Below the pieces are notes generated by a model that was not told the origin of the DNA, did no database searches, and saw only the letters and a list, made by a program, of their open reading frames with translations. Shown piece after piece: positions 15,595 to 24,385 of a DNA stretch of 64,000 bases. This stretch comes from CAAFZY01 sp964410325 (GTDB taxonomy: Bacteria; Pseudomonadota; Alphaproteobacteria; RF32; CAG-239). Location: NCBI GenBank assembly GCA_964410325.1, contig CAYPFN010000002.1, forward strand, positions 52,811 through 116,810, written 5' to 3'. Every line of letters starts with the position of its first letter. Positions within the stretch are counted from its first letter, which is position 1. The position numbers and the translations under genes were made by a program.

Positions 15595-16326
15595 TTATTC
15601 TCCTTTTATGGCTTGAATGTCTTTGAGTCTACGAATTGACTTCTGATAGTAGTCTTTTGATAATTCACACCCAATAAAATGCCTGTTCTGATTAAATGAA
15701 GCTACCGCTGTCGTTCCCGAACCTGAAAAACAATCTAAAACTGTATCGTGTTCATTTGAATGCTTGATTATGAGGTCTTCAATCAATGCTAAAGGCTTTT
15801 GCGTTGGATGAAATCTACCTTTATCGTGGCATATAGGATACTTATAAATCCCATTATCATATTCGGAGTTAAATGTTGGGCTTCCTTTCTTTACTCCTAC
15901 TAATGCTATTTCTCTAGCATTTGTCAGATAATTTGTTTTACTGTTTATTGGAACAGGATTAGTCTTCACCCACTCAATGAAACGCAACTGTTTAAAGTTT
16001 GCATCATCAAAATATTTTTTTGGCGTAGTTAGCTTCCATAAATCGTAAAAGCAAATTAGAGTTCCTTTGTCTTTTAGCACCCGATAGGATTCTTCAATAA
16101 CTTTATCCAAATTTTTAAAGCCAAAATCCCATTCACCGAAATCCATTGATATTCTAAATCTATCAACATCTCTATTTTTAGCTTTTCCAGATTTGAAGTT
16201 AGTTTCTCTTGAAACCTCATAAGGTGGATCAATCAAAACAAGGTTTATACTGTTAGAAGGTATAGTTTCAAAAAATCTGAAACAGTCTTCATTTTTCAAA
16301 GTAATTGACAATGCTTCATTAGTCAT
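15595..16326 (-). CDS. DNA adenine/cytosine-N4 methyltransferase of the R-M pair
   Basis: A 243-residue amino-methyltransferase that protects host DNA at the site cut by the partner enzyme. The catalytic DPPY is at 33-36 and the SAM-binding FSGSGTT motif comes late (about 210), the order of the beta class. KTNPVPI and FHPTQKPLALIEDLI are typical of N6-adenine or N4-cytosine enzymes. GGAGAG precedes the ATG. It is the upstream gene of the pair, which favours protection before cutting. There is no sign of a controller gene. Confidence 0.87.
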   Translation of the reverse strand: MTNEALSITLKNEDCFRFFETIPSNSINLVLIDPPYEVSRETNFKSGKAKNRDVDRFRISMDFGEWDFGFKNLDKVIEESYRVLKDKGTLICFYDLWKLTTPKKYFDDANFKQLRFIEWVKTNPVPINSKTNYLTNAREIALVGVKKGSPTFNSEYDNGIYKYPICHDKGRFHPTQKPLALIEDLIIKHSNEHDTVLDCFSGSGTTAVASFNQNRHFIGCELSKDYYQKSIRRLKDIQAIKGE

Positions 16327-16700
16327 ATTTCACTCTCCATAAATAGTCATTTATGAAGAGGCGCTTTTAGAGAATAATTTTATGTGTTTATATATCCTAA
16401 TAATCCTAATAAAATCAGATAATAATCTTGGGATTAACTCTATTTTTATAATTGCTTATTAGACTGCTTTTCATAGATAATCTAAATGACCGTTTAGATT
16501 AAAATTATAAGTCTTTGCAAATTTCTCACAAAACAAGAGAAACATCATACTTTCCAAAGATTTTCAAGGTGGAGTATCAGTAATGATCGGTGCTAATTCC
16601 GCAGTTGGTTTGCGTTTTATGTCGGCGCCATGCAAACCTTAACTGATAATGTTATGGACGGATTCTTTTGCAAATACAAAAGATCCGCAAAATCCAAAAC
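16327..16700. other. Intergenic region upstream of the R-M pair
   Basis: No gene of normal length. It holds the likely R-M promoter area (AT-rich, with ATCCTAAT repeated twice near 16395-16412) and the inverted repeat at 16479-16500. At about 16540-16638 a plus-strand frame ends in NSAVGLRFM and a TAA, which resembles the last strand of an outer-membrane protein and may be a gene remnant. A stem of about 10 bp near 16650-16680 (GATTCTTTTG / CAAAAGATCC) lacks a T-run on either strand. Confidence 0.4.
16479..16500. promoter_or_regulatory. Inverted repeat, possible operator of the R-M genes
   Basis: AATCTAAA (16479-16486), six bases, TTTAGATT (16493-16500): a perfect 8-bp inverted repeat about 150 bases upstream of the methyltransferase start. 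Size and symmetry suit a dimeric regulator, but no controller protein is encoded nearby, so the role is a guess. Confidence 0.35.
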
Positions 16701-17153
16701 TTATTTTTGATTTTCTTTGATTCTTTGAACTTCGAGGCGTGCCAGTGCATCTACGCGTTCGTTTTCCGGATGACCGTTATGGCCTTTAACCCAAATCCAA
16801 CAGATTTCATGTTGTTTAACCAACTCATCAAGCTGTGTCCAAAGATCCACATTTTTTACACAATCTCTTTTGTTTGCGGTTTTCCAATTATTGCATTTCC
16901 ACTTTGGCAGCCATTCAGTAACCCCGTCCATAACATATTTGCTGTCAGTATAAAGCGTAATATTGCAAACGGTTTTTAAAGCTCGCAAGGCTTCAATAAC
17001 TGCCGTTAGTTCCATGCGATTATTGGTTGTTTCTGCTTCGCCGCCACTTAGTTCTTTTTCAATGTTTTTATAGCGTAAAATAACACCCCAGCCGCCGATT
17101 CCTGGATTGCCGGAACAAGCGCCGTCAGTAAATATTTCCACTCTGGCCACCAT
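16701..17153 (-). CDS. rnhA: Ribonuclease HI
   Basis: Degrades the RNA strand of RNA-DNA hybrids. The 150 residues include the full active site: Asp in FTDGACSGNPG (Asp10), Glu in NRMELTAVIEAL (about 48), Asp in LYTDSKYVMDG (about 70) and the last Asp in NERVDALA (about 134). VKGHNGHPEN carries the conserved histidine loop. Length and composition match E. coli RNase HI. It begins 2 bases after the stop of the AlbA_2 gene, so these are one transcript. Confidence 0.94.
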   Translation of the reverse strand: MVARVEIFTDGACSGNPGIGGWGVILRYKNIEKELSGGEAETTNNRMELTAVIEALRALKTVCNITLYTDSKYVMDGVTEWLPKWKCNNWKTANKRDCVKNVDLWTQLDELVKQHEICWIWVKGHNGHPENERVDALARLEVQRIKENQK

Positions 17154-17155
17154 CT

Positions 17156-18220
17156 TTAGACACTCTGTAAATAATTTATGAAAAACTCATTCAAAAGCCC
17201 CGCGGTCTCATCTTCTTCGCGCAACGCTTTAGCGACAAATGAACGTAGCTGATTTTTAGGAAGATAAATCCTAAAATCTTTTGGGGCCGAGCCTTCCGCA
17301 CCGATAACACCGTTTAAGCAAAAATCTTCATCAATATAAGGCGAGAGAATAATCTGCACCTGCGTAAAACGCAGCATGCCACGCGGTGGTAGCCTGAGCT
17401 CGGGTTTGGTAATCAAGTTAAGATGACCGGAAATACCCGTTAAGGCATCCATTTGGTTGGAGTTTAGAAAACGAACTTTATTATATTCGCCACCAGTTGC
17501 CTCGGTGGTGCAGGATAAATAAAGCTCTCTGCCGATGGCGTTGCTTTCATTGCGTGCCTGAATATAAAAACTGATTTTAACATATTTTTCTGGCGGATTA
17601 TCAATCGTTTTAGGATATAGAATATCTTCATCGGCATTTTCCAAGATTTCCAGATTTTTATCTTTGATATCCAACTCTATATTCGGCTGCGGTCGTTTGC
17701 CAAACATTCCGGCAATCACTGCGTATGGGGCAGGGACATTGTTTGATCCAGAACGGATATAAATTGTGCTGTTAGTGGTGGTCATTAACGGCGTAATTTC
17801 AGACTTTGGAATATACGTAGCAATAAAGCCGTCGCCGTTTTCATCACAGCTGATAATATGGTTGCGCACCCCATTATGACTAGGAATTGTACAACCAGAG
17901 ATAGCGCTTTCCAACCAGCTTAAAAAACGATGGACGTTCCGTACCTTAACCTTAGCCTGCGCCACATCGCCCACCTCTGTATCACGGGCGCACTCCACAC
18001 CCCAGACAACAACACCGCCTTCCGAATTGCCAAATCCAGAAATAGACTTGGCTAAATTTTTGCGGTCATCTCGATGCAGGGTGTTGAAATTCTTTCCGGT
18101 GGATACGGCTTGTTTGAAGTCTAAAAACAATTCTTCGGTCTGGCCGTTGATAATAAACTCGTCAATAGCATCTTCGCCAAAATAAACCAGTCTTTGAAAA
18201 ATGTCTTCTGCCCGCGACAT
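17156..18220 (-). CDS. AlbA_2 (Schlafen-like AAA-4) domain protein
   Basis: 354 residues. The N-terminal third matches the AlbA_2/Schlafen-type nucleic-acid-binding domain: EELFLDFKQAVS near 29-40, RKNLAKSISGFGNSEGGVVVWGV near 57-79, and a strand IYIRSGSNN near 155. The rest (about 190-354) is beta-rich with no family I recognise. Some AlbA_2 proteins are transcription regulators and others sit in defence loci. The ATG at 18220 has GGAG 8 bases upstream and avoids an implausible leader. It is embedded between the M16 peptidase and rnhA in an otherwise housekeeping transcript. Confidence 0.75.
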   Translation of the reverse strand: MSRAEDIFQRLVYFGEDAIDEFIINGQTEELFLDFKQAVSTGKNFNTLHRDDRKNLAKSISGFGNSEGGVVVWGVECARDTEVGDVAQAKVKVRNVHRFLSWLESAISGCTIPSHNGVRNHIISCDENGDGFIATYIPKSEITPLMTTTNSTIYIRSGSNNVPAPYAVIAGMFGKRPQPNIELDIKDKNLEILENADEDILYPKTIDNPPEKYVKISFYIQARNESNAIGRELYLSCTTEATGGEYNKVRFLNSNQMDALTGISGHLNLITKPELRLPPRGMLRFTQVQIILSPYIDEDFCLNGVIGAEGSAPKDFRIYLPKNQLRSFVAKALREEDETAGLLNEFFINYLQSV

Positions 18221-18286
18221 CGTAAACTCCAAGAACAAATAAAAGCAGTATATTTTCCATATACTGCCATATTGATAAAAAAATAT

Positions 18287-19549
18287 TTAAAATTGCAACA
18301 ATTTCTGTACATCTTCATATGCTGGATAATTTTTTAAATCGCCCAGAAGCGTATAGGTCGGCTGTGTGGAAAACAAACTTTGCGCGGCTTTTTGAATATT
18401 GTCAGTGGTAACCGCGTCAATGCGTTCAATAATTTCTTCGGTCGGAATAACCCGGTTGTATAAAAGCATCTGCCTCGCAATAACCTCCGCAGTAGCCGAC
18501 GAGCTTTCCAGTGCCATCAGCATACTGGCTTTAAGCTGCGCTTTAGCGCGGTTAAGTTCCTTATCCGAAACTTTTTCCTGCACAACTTTTTTGATTTCAT
18601 CAGTAACGACCGGAATAAGTTTGTTAAGCTCTTCTGCGGAAGTACCGGCATAAATGCCGAACAATCCGTTGCTGGTATGAGAATTTGTAAAACTATAAAC
18701 CGTATATACCAATCCGCGTTTTTCACGAATTTCTTGGAACAAACGCGATGCCATGCCACCGCCGAATAGTGTTGAAAACACCGAAACCGAATAATAGGCT
18801 GGATTTTTATATTCTATCCCTCTAAACCCCAACAGCACATGGGCTTGTTCAATTTCCCGTTTTTCAGCGTAAAATCCGCCCTGATAGACTTGTGGCGCAA
18901 TACTGAAAGAGGTTGTTTGTCGATAAGCCGCCATTCTGGCCTCGACCATTTTAACAAAGTCTTCATGCTTAAGCTTGCCGACGGCAACAATAACCGTATT
19001 TTCCGCCGCATAATTATGGTGCATGTATTGATGCAGCTTTTGGACAGTAAAAGAACGAACCTTTTCGGCTGGGCCGAGAATTGTCCGTCCTAAAGGCTGT
19101 GCTGGGAAAGCATGTTCCTGAAAATAATCAAACACTACGTCATCAGGCGTATCAATGCCTTGCTTGATTTCCTGAACTACAACCTCTTTTTCTTTGACCA
19201 TTTCATCATTGGGGAAAAGTGGTGCCATGACAAAATCGGCAATTACATCGAGCGCCAATTCCACGTCATTTTTAAGCATTTTGGCGTAAAATGCCGTAAA
19301 TTCACGGGAAGTGTAGGCATTGTTTTGACCACCGACGTTCTCAATTTCTTCGGAAATCTGCAAAGATGTGCGTTTTTGTGTGCCTTTGAAAACCATATGC
19401 TCGACAAAGTGGGATATGCCGTTAATATCTTCACTTTCATAAGCCGAACCAGTATTAATCCAAATACCCAAGGAAACGGTTTCGTTTTGCGGCCGTTCGG
19501 AAGTGATGATTCTTAGGCCGTTGTTTAAAATAGTCTGCTTAATCTGCAT
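18287..19549 (-). CDS. M16 family zinc peptidase (mitochondrial processing peptidase-like)
   Basis: A 420-residue single-chain M16B peptidase. The inverted zinc motif HFVEH is near residue 47, with the distal glutamate in the ENVGGQNNAYTSREFTAFYA region (about 66-85). The C-terminal half carries the conserved RGLVYTVYSF segment. There is no signal peptide, so it is probably cytoplasmic. In alphaproteobacteria this is the relative of the mitochondrial processing peptidase beta subunit and is usually next to thrC. It leads the M16, AlbA_2, rnhA set, divergent from elbB. Confidence 0.9.
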   Translation of the reverse strand: MQIKQTILNNGLRIITSERPQNETVSLGIWINTGSAYESEDINGISHFVEHMVFKGTQKRTSLQISEEIENVGGQNNAYTSREFTAFYAKMLKNDVELALDVIADFVMAPLFPNDEMVKEKEVVVQEIKQGIDTPDDVVFDYFQEHAFPAQPLGRTILGPAEKVRSFTVQKLHQYMHHNYAAENTVIVAVGKLKHEDFVKMVEARMAAYRQTTSFSIAPQVYQGGFYAEKREIEQAHVLLGFRGIEYKNPAYYSVSVFSTLFGGGMASRLFQEIREKRGLVYTVYSFTNSHTSNGLFGIYAGTSAEELNKLIPVVTDEIKKVVQEKVSDKELNRAKAQLKASMLMALESSSATAEVIARQMLLYNRVIPTEEIIERIDAVTTDNIQKAAQSLFSTQPTYTLLGDLKNYPAYEDVQKLLQF

Positions 19550-19574
19550 TTTATCATCCTGTTTAATTTCAAAA

Positions 19575-19601
19575 TTGACAGCATTATATAGCTCATATAA
19601 T
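19575..19601 (+). promoter_or_regulatory. Promoter of the elbB-tatD-tcdA-hydFG operon
   Basis: TTGACA (19575-19580) and TATAAT (19596-19601), both perfect hexamers but only 15 bases apart; TAATAT two bases downstream would give 17. AAAGGA at 19624-19629 precedes the elbB ATG at 19640. Confidence 0.55.
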
Positions 19602-19639
19602 ATAAATCAACACCAAACAACAGAAAGGATAAATGAAAA

Positions 19640-20290
19640 ATGAAAAAAATTGCCGTGATACTTTCCGGATGTGGCCGTGCCGACGGGTCAGAAATCCATG
19701 AAGCGACCTGTGTGCTACTGGCAATTGATAAAGCAGGCTGTTCTTACCAGTGCTTTGCTCCGGATATGATGCAGACTTCTGTCATCAATTTGCTGACCGA
19801 GCAACCAATTAATGAAAAACGTAATATTTTGGTTGAATCTGCCCGCATTGCTCGCGGCAACATTCAGGACATAAAACAATTCCGCCCTGAAGATTTTGCC
19901 GCCGTCGTTTTTCCAGGCGGTTTCGGTGCCGTAACCAACTGGTGTGATTTTGCGTCCCATGGTGTTAACTGCCACGTTGTGCCGGAGATTAAAGACGCCA
20001 TTCTGAACAGTTACAAACAAGGACTGGCAATTGGCGCCATGTGCATTGCCCCAGTCTTAATTGCCAAAGTTCTGGGCCCCGAGGGCGTGCATGTTACTAT
20101 CGGCAACGACAAAACCACGGCAGCTGCTGTTGAACAAATGGGTGCTGTGCATCAAGAGCGGAGCTCAACGGAAGTTTGTATCGATGAAAAATGCCGTGTT
20201 GTAACCACGCCAGCATATATGCTGGCACAGTCCATCAAAGAAGTTGCCGAGGGGGCTGAAAACATGATAAAAGCTATGCTCAAACTGTAA
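19640..20290 (+). CDS. elbB: DJ-1/PfpI superfamily glyoxalase ElbB
   Basis: A 216-residue class I glutamine-amidotransferase-like protein of the ElbB (GlxI) type, reported in E. coli as a glyoxalase and linked to isoprenoid synthesis. Features: ILSGCGRADGSEIHEA at the start, FPGGFGAVTNWCDFA near 94-108, and the nucleophile elbow AIGAMCIAPVLIA with Cys about 136. The size matches the family. It heads an operon of tightly spaced genes (13 bases to tatD) that ends in hydF and hydG. Confidence 0.9.
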   Translation: MKKIAVILSGCGRADGSEIHEATCVLLAIDKAGCSYQCFAPDMMQTSVINLLTEQPINEKRNILVESARIARGNIQDIKQFRPEDFAAVVFPGGFGAVTNWCDFASHGVNCHVVPEIKDAILNSYKQGLAIGAMCIAPVLIAKVLGPEGVHVTIGNDKTTAAAVEQMGAVHQERSSTEVCIDEKCRVVTTPAYMLAQSIKEVAEGAENMIKAMLKL

Positions 20291-20303
20291 GAAACGCCTG
20301 AAG

Positions 20304-21029
20304 ATGCAACTTTGCGACACGCATATTCATTTACAGGATATAACATCTGAGTTATCAGGCTTTATGCAAACGGCGGCAAAACTCGGCATCAACCGCTTTG
20401 TTTGCGTTTCAGCCACAGAAAAAGATTGGGATAAAGTTGCCACCGTTGCTCAAGAATATTTCCGAAAGGTTATACCTGCTTTTGCTCTTCATCCCTGGTA
20501 TCTAACAGAGGCTACGTCCAAATGGGAAAAACGTTTGGAAAAAATGCTGATAAAACACCCGCAAGCCCTGATTGGCGAATGCGGATTTGATTCATTAAAA
20601 AACAAAGACATAAAAGCGCAAGCCGAGGTTTTTGATATTCATTTACAGCTGGCAAAAAAGCATAAGCGGACGCTTTTGATACATGCAGTCAAAGCAGAAA
20701 TGTCGCTTGAGGCTTATTGGTCTCAACTTCCGGAAAAATTTGTTATTCATTCCTTTAACGGAAACATCCAAATGCTTGAAAAAATAATAAAATATGGCGG
20801 TTACGCAGGTGTTAACGCAACAATTTTAAAGAAAAAAAACGCCAATGAACTTTTGCGAAAGATACCGTTGGCGCACTTATTGTTTGAAACCGATGCGCCT
20901 TATCAAACAACTTTTAAAGACATGCTTGCTTTATGCACCCGCATAGCGACCGTGCGGGGTAAAAATGTTGAAGATTTGGTTCAAGAAGTTTATGCTAACA
21001 GTTTGAGGATGTTGAATAATGAACAATGA
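20304..21029 (+). CDS. TatD-family metal-dependent hydrolase (first copy)
   Basis: A 241-residue TIM-barrel hydrolase of the TatD DNase family. Metal ligands are visible as CDTHIHLQD at the start, GECGFDSL near 92-99 and FETDAPYQT near 194-202. HALHP-type (FALHPWYL) and LLIHAVKA segments complete the site. TatD proteins act as 3'-5' exonucleases or peptidoglycan-independent phosphoesterases; the substrate is unknown here. It overlaps tcdA by 11 bases. A second, closer-to-canonical TatD is encoded at 41611-42411. Confidence 0.85.
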   Translation: MQLCDTHIHLQDITSELSGFMQTAAKLGINRFVCVSATEKDWDKVATVAQEYFRKVIPAFALHPWYLTEATSKWEKRLEKMLIKHPQALIGECGFDSLKNKDIKAQAEVFDIHLQLAKKHKRTLLIHAVKAEMSLEAYWSQLPEKFVIHSFNGNIQMLEKIIKYGGYAGVNATILKKKNANELLRKIPLAHLLFETDAPYQTTFKDMLALCTRIATVRGKNVEDLVQEVYANSLRMLNNEQ

Positions 21030-21744
21030 CAGGTTTATGCGCACACGTTTGCTTTTAGGTGGGCAGGGGATTGAAAACCTCAAAAAATCAAAGGTAATGA
21101 TAATCGGGCTCGGCGCTGTCGGCGGTTATGCTTTGGAAGCACTTGCCCGTGCCGGGATTGGACATCTTATTTTGGTTGATTTTGATGTTTTTGAGATTAG
21201 CAACATCAATCGCCAGATTTTGGCTCTAGATTCGACCATCGGTATGAAAAAAACAACCATTGCCGCCCAACGAGTACGGGATATTAATCCGTCCTGTCAG
21301 GTGGAACTCAAAGATATGTTTGTTGGTAAGGATAACCTTGAAACATTGTTATCGGAAAAACCAGATTATGTCGTAGATGCTATTGATTCAATCGGGCCAA
21401 AGTGCGATCTGATGGAGGCTCTGTGTCGCCAGCGGATACCCTTTGTGTCATCAATGGGTGCAGCACTAAAAACAGATATTTCAAGTATTAAAGCCGCCAA
21501 GCTTTCCCAGACGATTAATTGTCCGATGGCTCGCTGTATTCGTCAGAATTTGAAAAAACGTGGTGTAAATATTGCGAATATTGATTGCATTTTTTCTGCC
21601 CAGCAATGTATACTCCCCTCAAGTGCAATTGTTCCAAGTCCAACGGGGAAGAAGGGTGTTTTAGGTTCCTTACCGACCATTACCGCTGTTTTTGGTCTGA
21701 TGATTGCCGATAAAGTGATTCATGAATTAGCAAAAGGAAAATAA
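21019..21744 (+). CDS. tcdA: tRNA t6A dehydratase (TcdA/CsdL-type E1-like enzyme)
   Basis: A ThiF/E1-fold enzyme of 241 residues that cyclises t6A37 in tRNA to ct6A with ATP. Nucleotide-binding GLGAVGGYALEALARAGIG is near 30-48, followed by LVDFDVFEISNINRQ, which carries the conserved D-x-D-x-v-x-x-S-N-x-N-R-Q pattern of TcdA. DAIDSIGPKCDLM and PSPTGKKGVLGS are also characteristic. It is coupled to tatD by overlap and to hydF by a 3-base gap. An association of TcdA with hydrogenase maturation is not known, so co-transcription is probably organisational. Confidence 0.87.
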   Translation: MNNDRFMRTRLLLGGQGIENLKKSKVMIIGLGAVGGYALEALARAGIGHLILVDFDVFEISNINRQILALDSTIGMKKTTIAAQRVRDINPSCQVELKDMFVGKDNLETLLSEKPDYVVDAIDSIGPKCDLMEALCRQRIPFVSSMGAALKTDISSIKAAKLSQTINCPMARCIRQNLKKRGVNIANIDCIFSAQQCILPSSAIVPSPTGKKGVLGSLPTITAVFGLMIADKVIHELAKGK

Positions 21745-21747
21745 CCC

Positions 21748-22983
21748 ATGCAGCAAACACCTAAAGGCTTGCGGCTACAAATTGCCCTTTTAGGGCGTGT
21801 CAATGCCGGGAAATCAAGCTTTTTAAATCTGGTAACTGGTCAGACGATTGCCATAACTTCGGATATCCCAGGCACCACCACCGACGTTGTTGAAAAAGCT
21901 CAGGAACTATTGCCAATCGGGCCGGTTTTATGGCTGGATACGGCAGGTTTCGGCGATGAAACTGAATTATCGGCAAAGCGTCTGGAAAAAACTCAAAAAG
22001 TCCTTAATCGCGCCGATGTCGCGATTTTGGTTTGCGAAGGCGATAAAATCGGAACGATAGAACGAAAAATCATAGAGCTGGTCGAGCAGAAAAAAATTCC
22101 GCTAATTGTGGTATTTAACAAAGCAGACACCCATAAAATCAAAAATCCGGACGGGGCGATTGTGGTTAATTCGTTAGACTTATCATCCCGCGATCGCGTA
22201 CTTGGCGAACTTAAAGCAACACTTATCCGCCTGTGCCCGGAGGAAATTTTTAATCAGCCAGCTTTGGTGGGAGATCTGGCACCCGCTCACGGAACGGTTG
22301 TAATGATTGTCCCGATTGATTATGAAGCGCCGAAAGGACGGATTATTCTACCTCAGGTGCAAGCTATTCGCGATTGTCTGGATCATGATCAGGCTGTGAT
22401 GGTCGTCAAAGAAAACGATTACCAGCAGGTGTTGAAAAATTTTAAAAAACAGCCGGATTTGGTTGTATGTGATTCACAAGTTGTTCGTCAGATGGTAGAA
22501 CAAACGCCTCCGAAAATAAAATGCACCACATTTTCAATTTTAATGGCGCGTTTAAAAGGCGACTTGTCAAAACTGGTTGAAGGGGCAGGGGCGATTTGGC
22601 GGTTAGATGACGGCGATAGAGTGTTGATTGCTGAATCCTGTACCCACCATGCCATAGAGGATGATATCGGCAAGGTAAAAATTCCGCGGCTACTGACACA
22701 GAAAACCGGTCGCCAACTGATTATCGATCATGTTTCGGGGTGTGAGTTTCCAGGCGGTTTATCTAAATATAATTTAGTTATTCAGTGTGGCGGTTGTATG
22801 CAAAACCGCAAAGAAATTTTATCAAGAATTAATCAGTGTGAAGCCGTCGGCGTGCCGATAACTAATTACGGCGTTTGCCTTTCGGCTTTAAATAACGTTT
22901 TGGAAAGGGTTTTAGAGCCGTTCCCAGATGTGTTAAAACAGTATGGAAAGGAAAAGAATGGCAAACGGACTACCAAAAATTGA
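21748..22983 (+). CDS. hydF: [FeFe]-hydrogenase H-cluster maturation GTPase HydF
   Basis: Scaffold GTPase that receives and delivers the diiron precursor of the H-cluster. The 411 residues contain a TrmE-like G domain (GRVNAGKSS near 16-24, DTAGFGD near 70, NKAD near 125), a dimerisation part, and the C-terminal iron-sulfur domain with ESCTHH (about 298-303) and CGGCMQNR (about 350-357), the CxHx(n)CxxC pattern of HydF. It overlaps the hydG start. Together with hydG here and hydE at 35685 it implies the cell makes an [FeFe]-hydrogenase encoded elsewhere. Confidence 0.92.
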   Translation: MQQTPKGLRLQIALLGRVNAGKSSFLNLVTGQTIAITSDIPGTTTDVVEKAQELLPIGPVLWLDTAGFGDETELSAKRLEKTQKVLNRADVAILVCEGDKIGTIERKIIELVEQKKIPLIVVFNKADTHKIKNPDGAIVVNSLDLSSRDRVLGELKATLIRLCPEEIFNQPALVGDLAPAHGTVVMIVPIDYEAPKGRIILPQVQAIRDCLDHDQAVMVVKENDYQQVLKNFKKQPDLVVCDSQVVRQMVEQTPPKIKCTTFSILMARLKGDLSKLVEGAGAIWRLDDGDRVLIAESCTHHAIEDDIGKVKIPRLLTQKTGRQLIIDHVSGCEFPGGLSKYNLVIQCGGCMQNRKEILSRINQCEAVGVPITNYGVCLSALNNVLERVLEPFPDVLKQYGKEKNGKRTTKN

Positions 22984-24385
22984 CGTTGAAGGTTTAAAAT
23001 CGTTTATTAACGAAGCCGAGATTGAAGAATTATTGGCTCAAAAGAGCAATGATAAAAGTCGCATCCGGGAGATTATAGCCAAGTCTCTGGCTAAAAACCG
23101 CTTGGAATCGGCTGAAATGGCCGCGCTTCTAAATACCGATGATCCGGAATTGGTAACAGAAATAAAAGAAGGCGCCCGGGAACTCAAACGCCGGATTTAC
23201 GGCAATCGAATAGTGCTATTTGCCCCGCTTTATATCGGAAATGACTGCATTAACAATTGCTCTTATTGCGGTTTCAGATCTTCAAATTTAGAACTTGTCC
23301 GCCGCACGTTAACTTTAAAAGAACTTGAAAAAGAAGTCCGGACGCTGGAGAGCCGCGGTCATAAACGTTTGATTTTGGTTTACGGCGAACACCCACGCTA
23401 TGATGCTGATTTTATTTATGAAACAACCCGTAAGGTTTATGAAACCAAAGAAGGCAAGGGCGAAATCCGCCGCGTCAATATCAATGCCGCACCATTCGAC
23501 ATCGAAGGATTCAAGAAAATCAAGTCAGCTGGTATCGGCACATATCAGATTTTTCAGGAAACATATCACCAAAAAACATACGCTGATGTTCATCCGAGCG
23601 GTTTGAAAAGCAATTATCTGTGGCGGTTGTTTGCTTTTGACCGTGCCATGGAAGCCGGCATAGATGATGTCGGCATGGGAGCGCTGATTGGCTTATACAA
23701 TCATAAATTTGAAGCCATGGCAATGTTGCAGCACACAATTCATTTAGAGAAAAAATTCGGCGTCGGGCCACATACCATTTCGTTTCCGCGGATTGAACCG
23801 GCTATCGGCACGGAATTTGCCAATCGTCCGCCATATCAGACAGCCGATGAAGACTTTATGAAAATGATAGCCGTTATTAGATTATCTGTACCATATACCG
23901 GCATGATTTTAACCGCCCGCGAACCGGTGGCTTTACGTAATGAAGCCATATCATACGGGGTTAGCCAGATTGATGCAGGCTCGGATATCGGTGTCGGGGC
24001 TTATGCTAAAGAAGATGAAATTGAAAGCGCCAAAAAAAGCCAGTTTGTATTAAGCGACAACCGCAGCCTTGATGCGGTGATAGGCCAATTATGTGAACAC
24101 GGATTTTTACCATCGTTTTGTACCGGCTGCTACCGTTTGGGACGGACGGGGGAACATTTCATGGAGTTTGCCATCCCGGGTTTTGTTAAAAAGTTTTGCA
24201 CCCCCAATGCTGTTTTGACTTTAACGGAATATTTGTTGGATTATGCCTCGCCCGAAACTAAAGCCAAAGGGATTAAACGGATCAAAGAAGAACTGGCCGA
24301 CATACCGGAAAGCAACCCGATTAAACAACAGTTGGTTGAAAAGCTTTCCAAGGTGGAGCAGGGTGAGCGCGATTTGTTTTTTTAA
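22958..24385 (+). CDS. hydG: [FeFe]-hydrogenase maturase, radical SAM tyrosine lyase HydG
   Basis: Radical SAM enzyme that splits tyrosine to supply CO and cyanide for the H-cluster. The 475 residues have the radical SAM cluster CINNCSYCGF near 91-100, the SAM-contact GEHPRYD region, and a C-terminal second cluster in FLPSFCTGCYRLGRTG (about 384-399), CxxC as in HydG and not ThiH. The ATG at 22958 follows GGAAAGGAAAAG; an in-frame ATG at 22943 is inside the hydF end. It ends the five-gene operon. Confidence 0.93.
   Translation: MANGLPKIDVEGLKSFINEAEIEELLAQKSNDKSRIREIIAKSLAKNRLESAEMAALLNTDDPELVTEIKEGARELKRRIYGNRIVLFAPLYIGNDCINNCSYCGFRSSNLELVRRTLTLKELEKEVRTLESRGHKRLILVYGEHPRYDADFIYETTRKVYETKEGKGEIRRVNINAAPFDIEGFKKIKSAGIGTYQIFQETYHQKTYADVHPSGLKSNYLWRLFAFDRAMEAGIDDVGMGALIGLYNHKFEAMAMLQHTIHLEKKFGVGPHTISFPRIEPAIGTEFANRPPYQTADEDFMKMIAVIRLSVPYTGMILTAREPVALRNEAISYGVSQIDAGSDIGVGAYAKEDEIESAKKSQFVLSDNRSLDAVIGQLCEHGFLPSFCTGCYRLGRTGEHFMEFAIPGFVKKFCTPNAVLTLTEYLLDYASPETKAKGIKRIKEELADIPESNPIKQQLVEKLSKVEQGERDLFF

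Noticed and set aside
16540..16638. The NSAVGLRFM tail and the 13.6-13.8 kb decayed sequence as two halves of one outer-membrane protein gene split by the R-M insertion
   Set aside because: The match to a barrel end is only about ten residues and the two pieces cannot be shown to belong together.
18121..18318. Overlapping minus frame upstream of the AlbA_2 gene as a separate protein
   Set aside because: It is a shadow across two real gene ends with no ribosome binding site.
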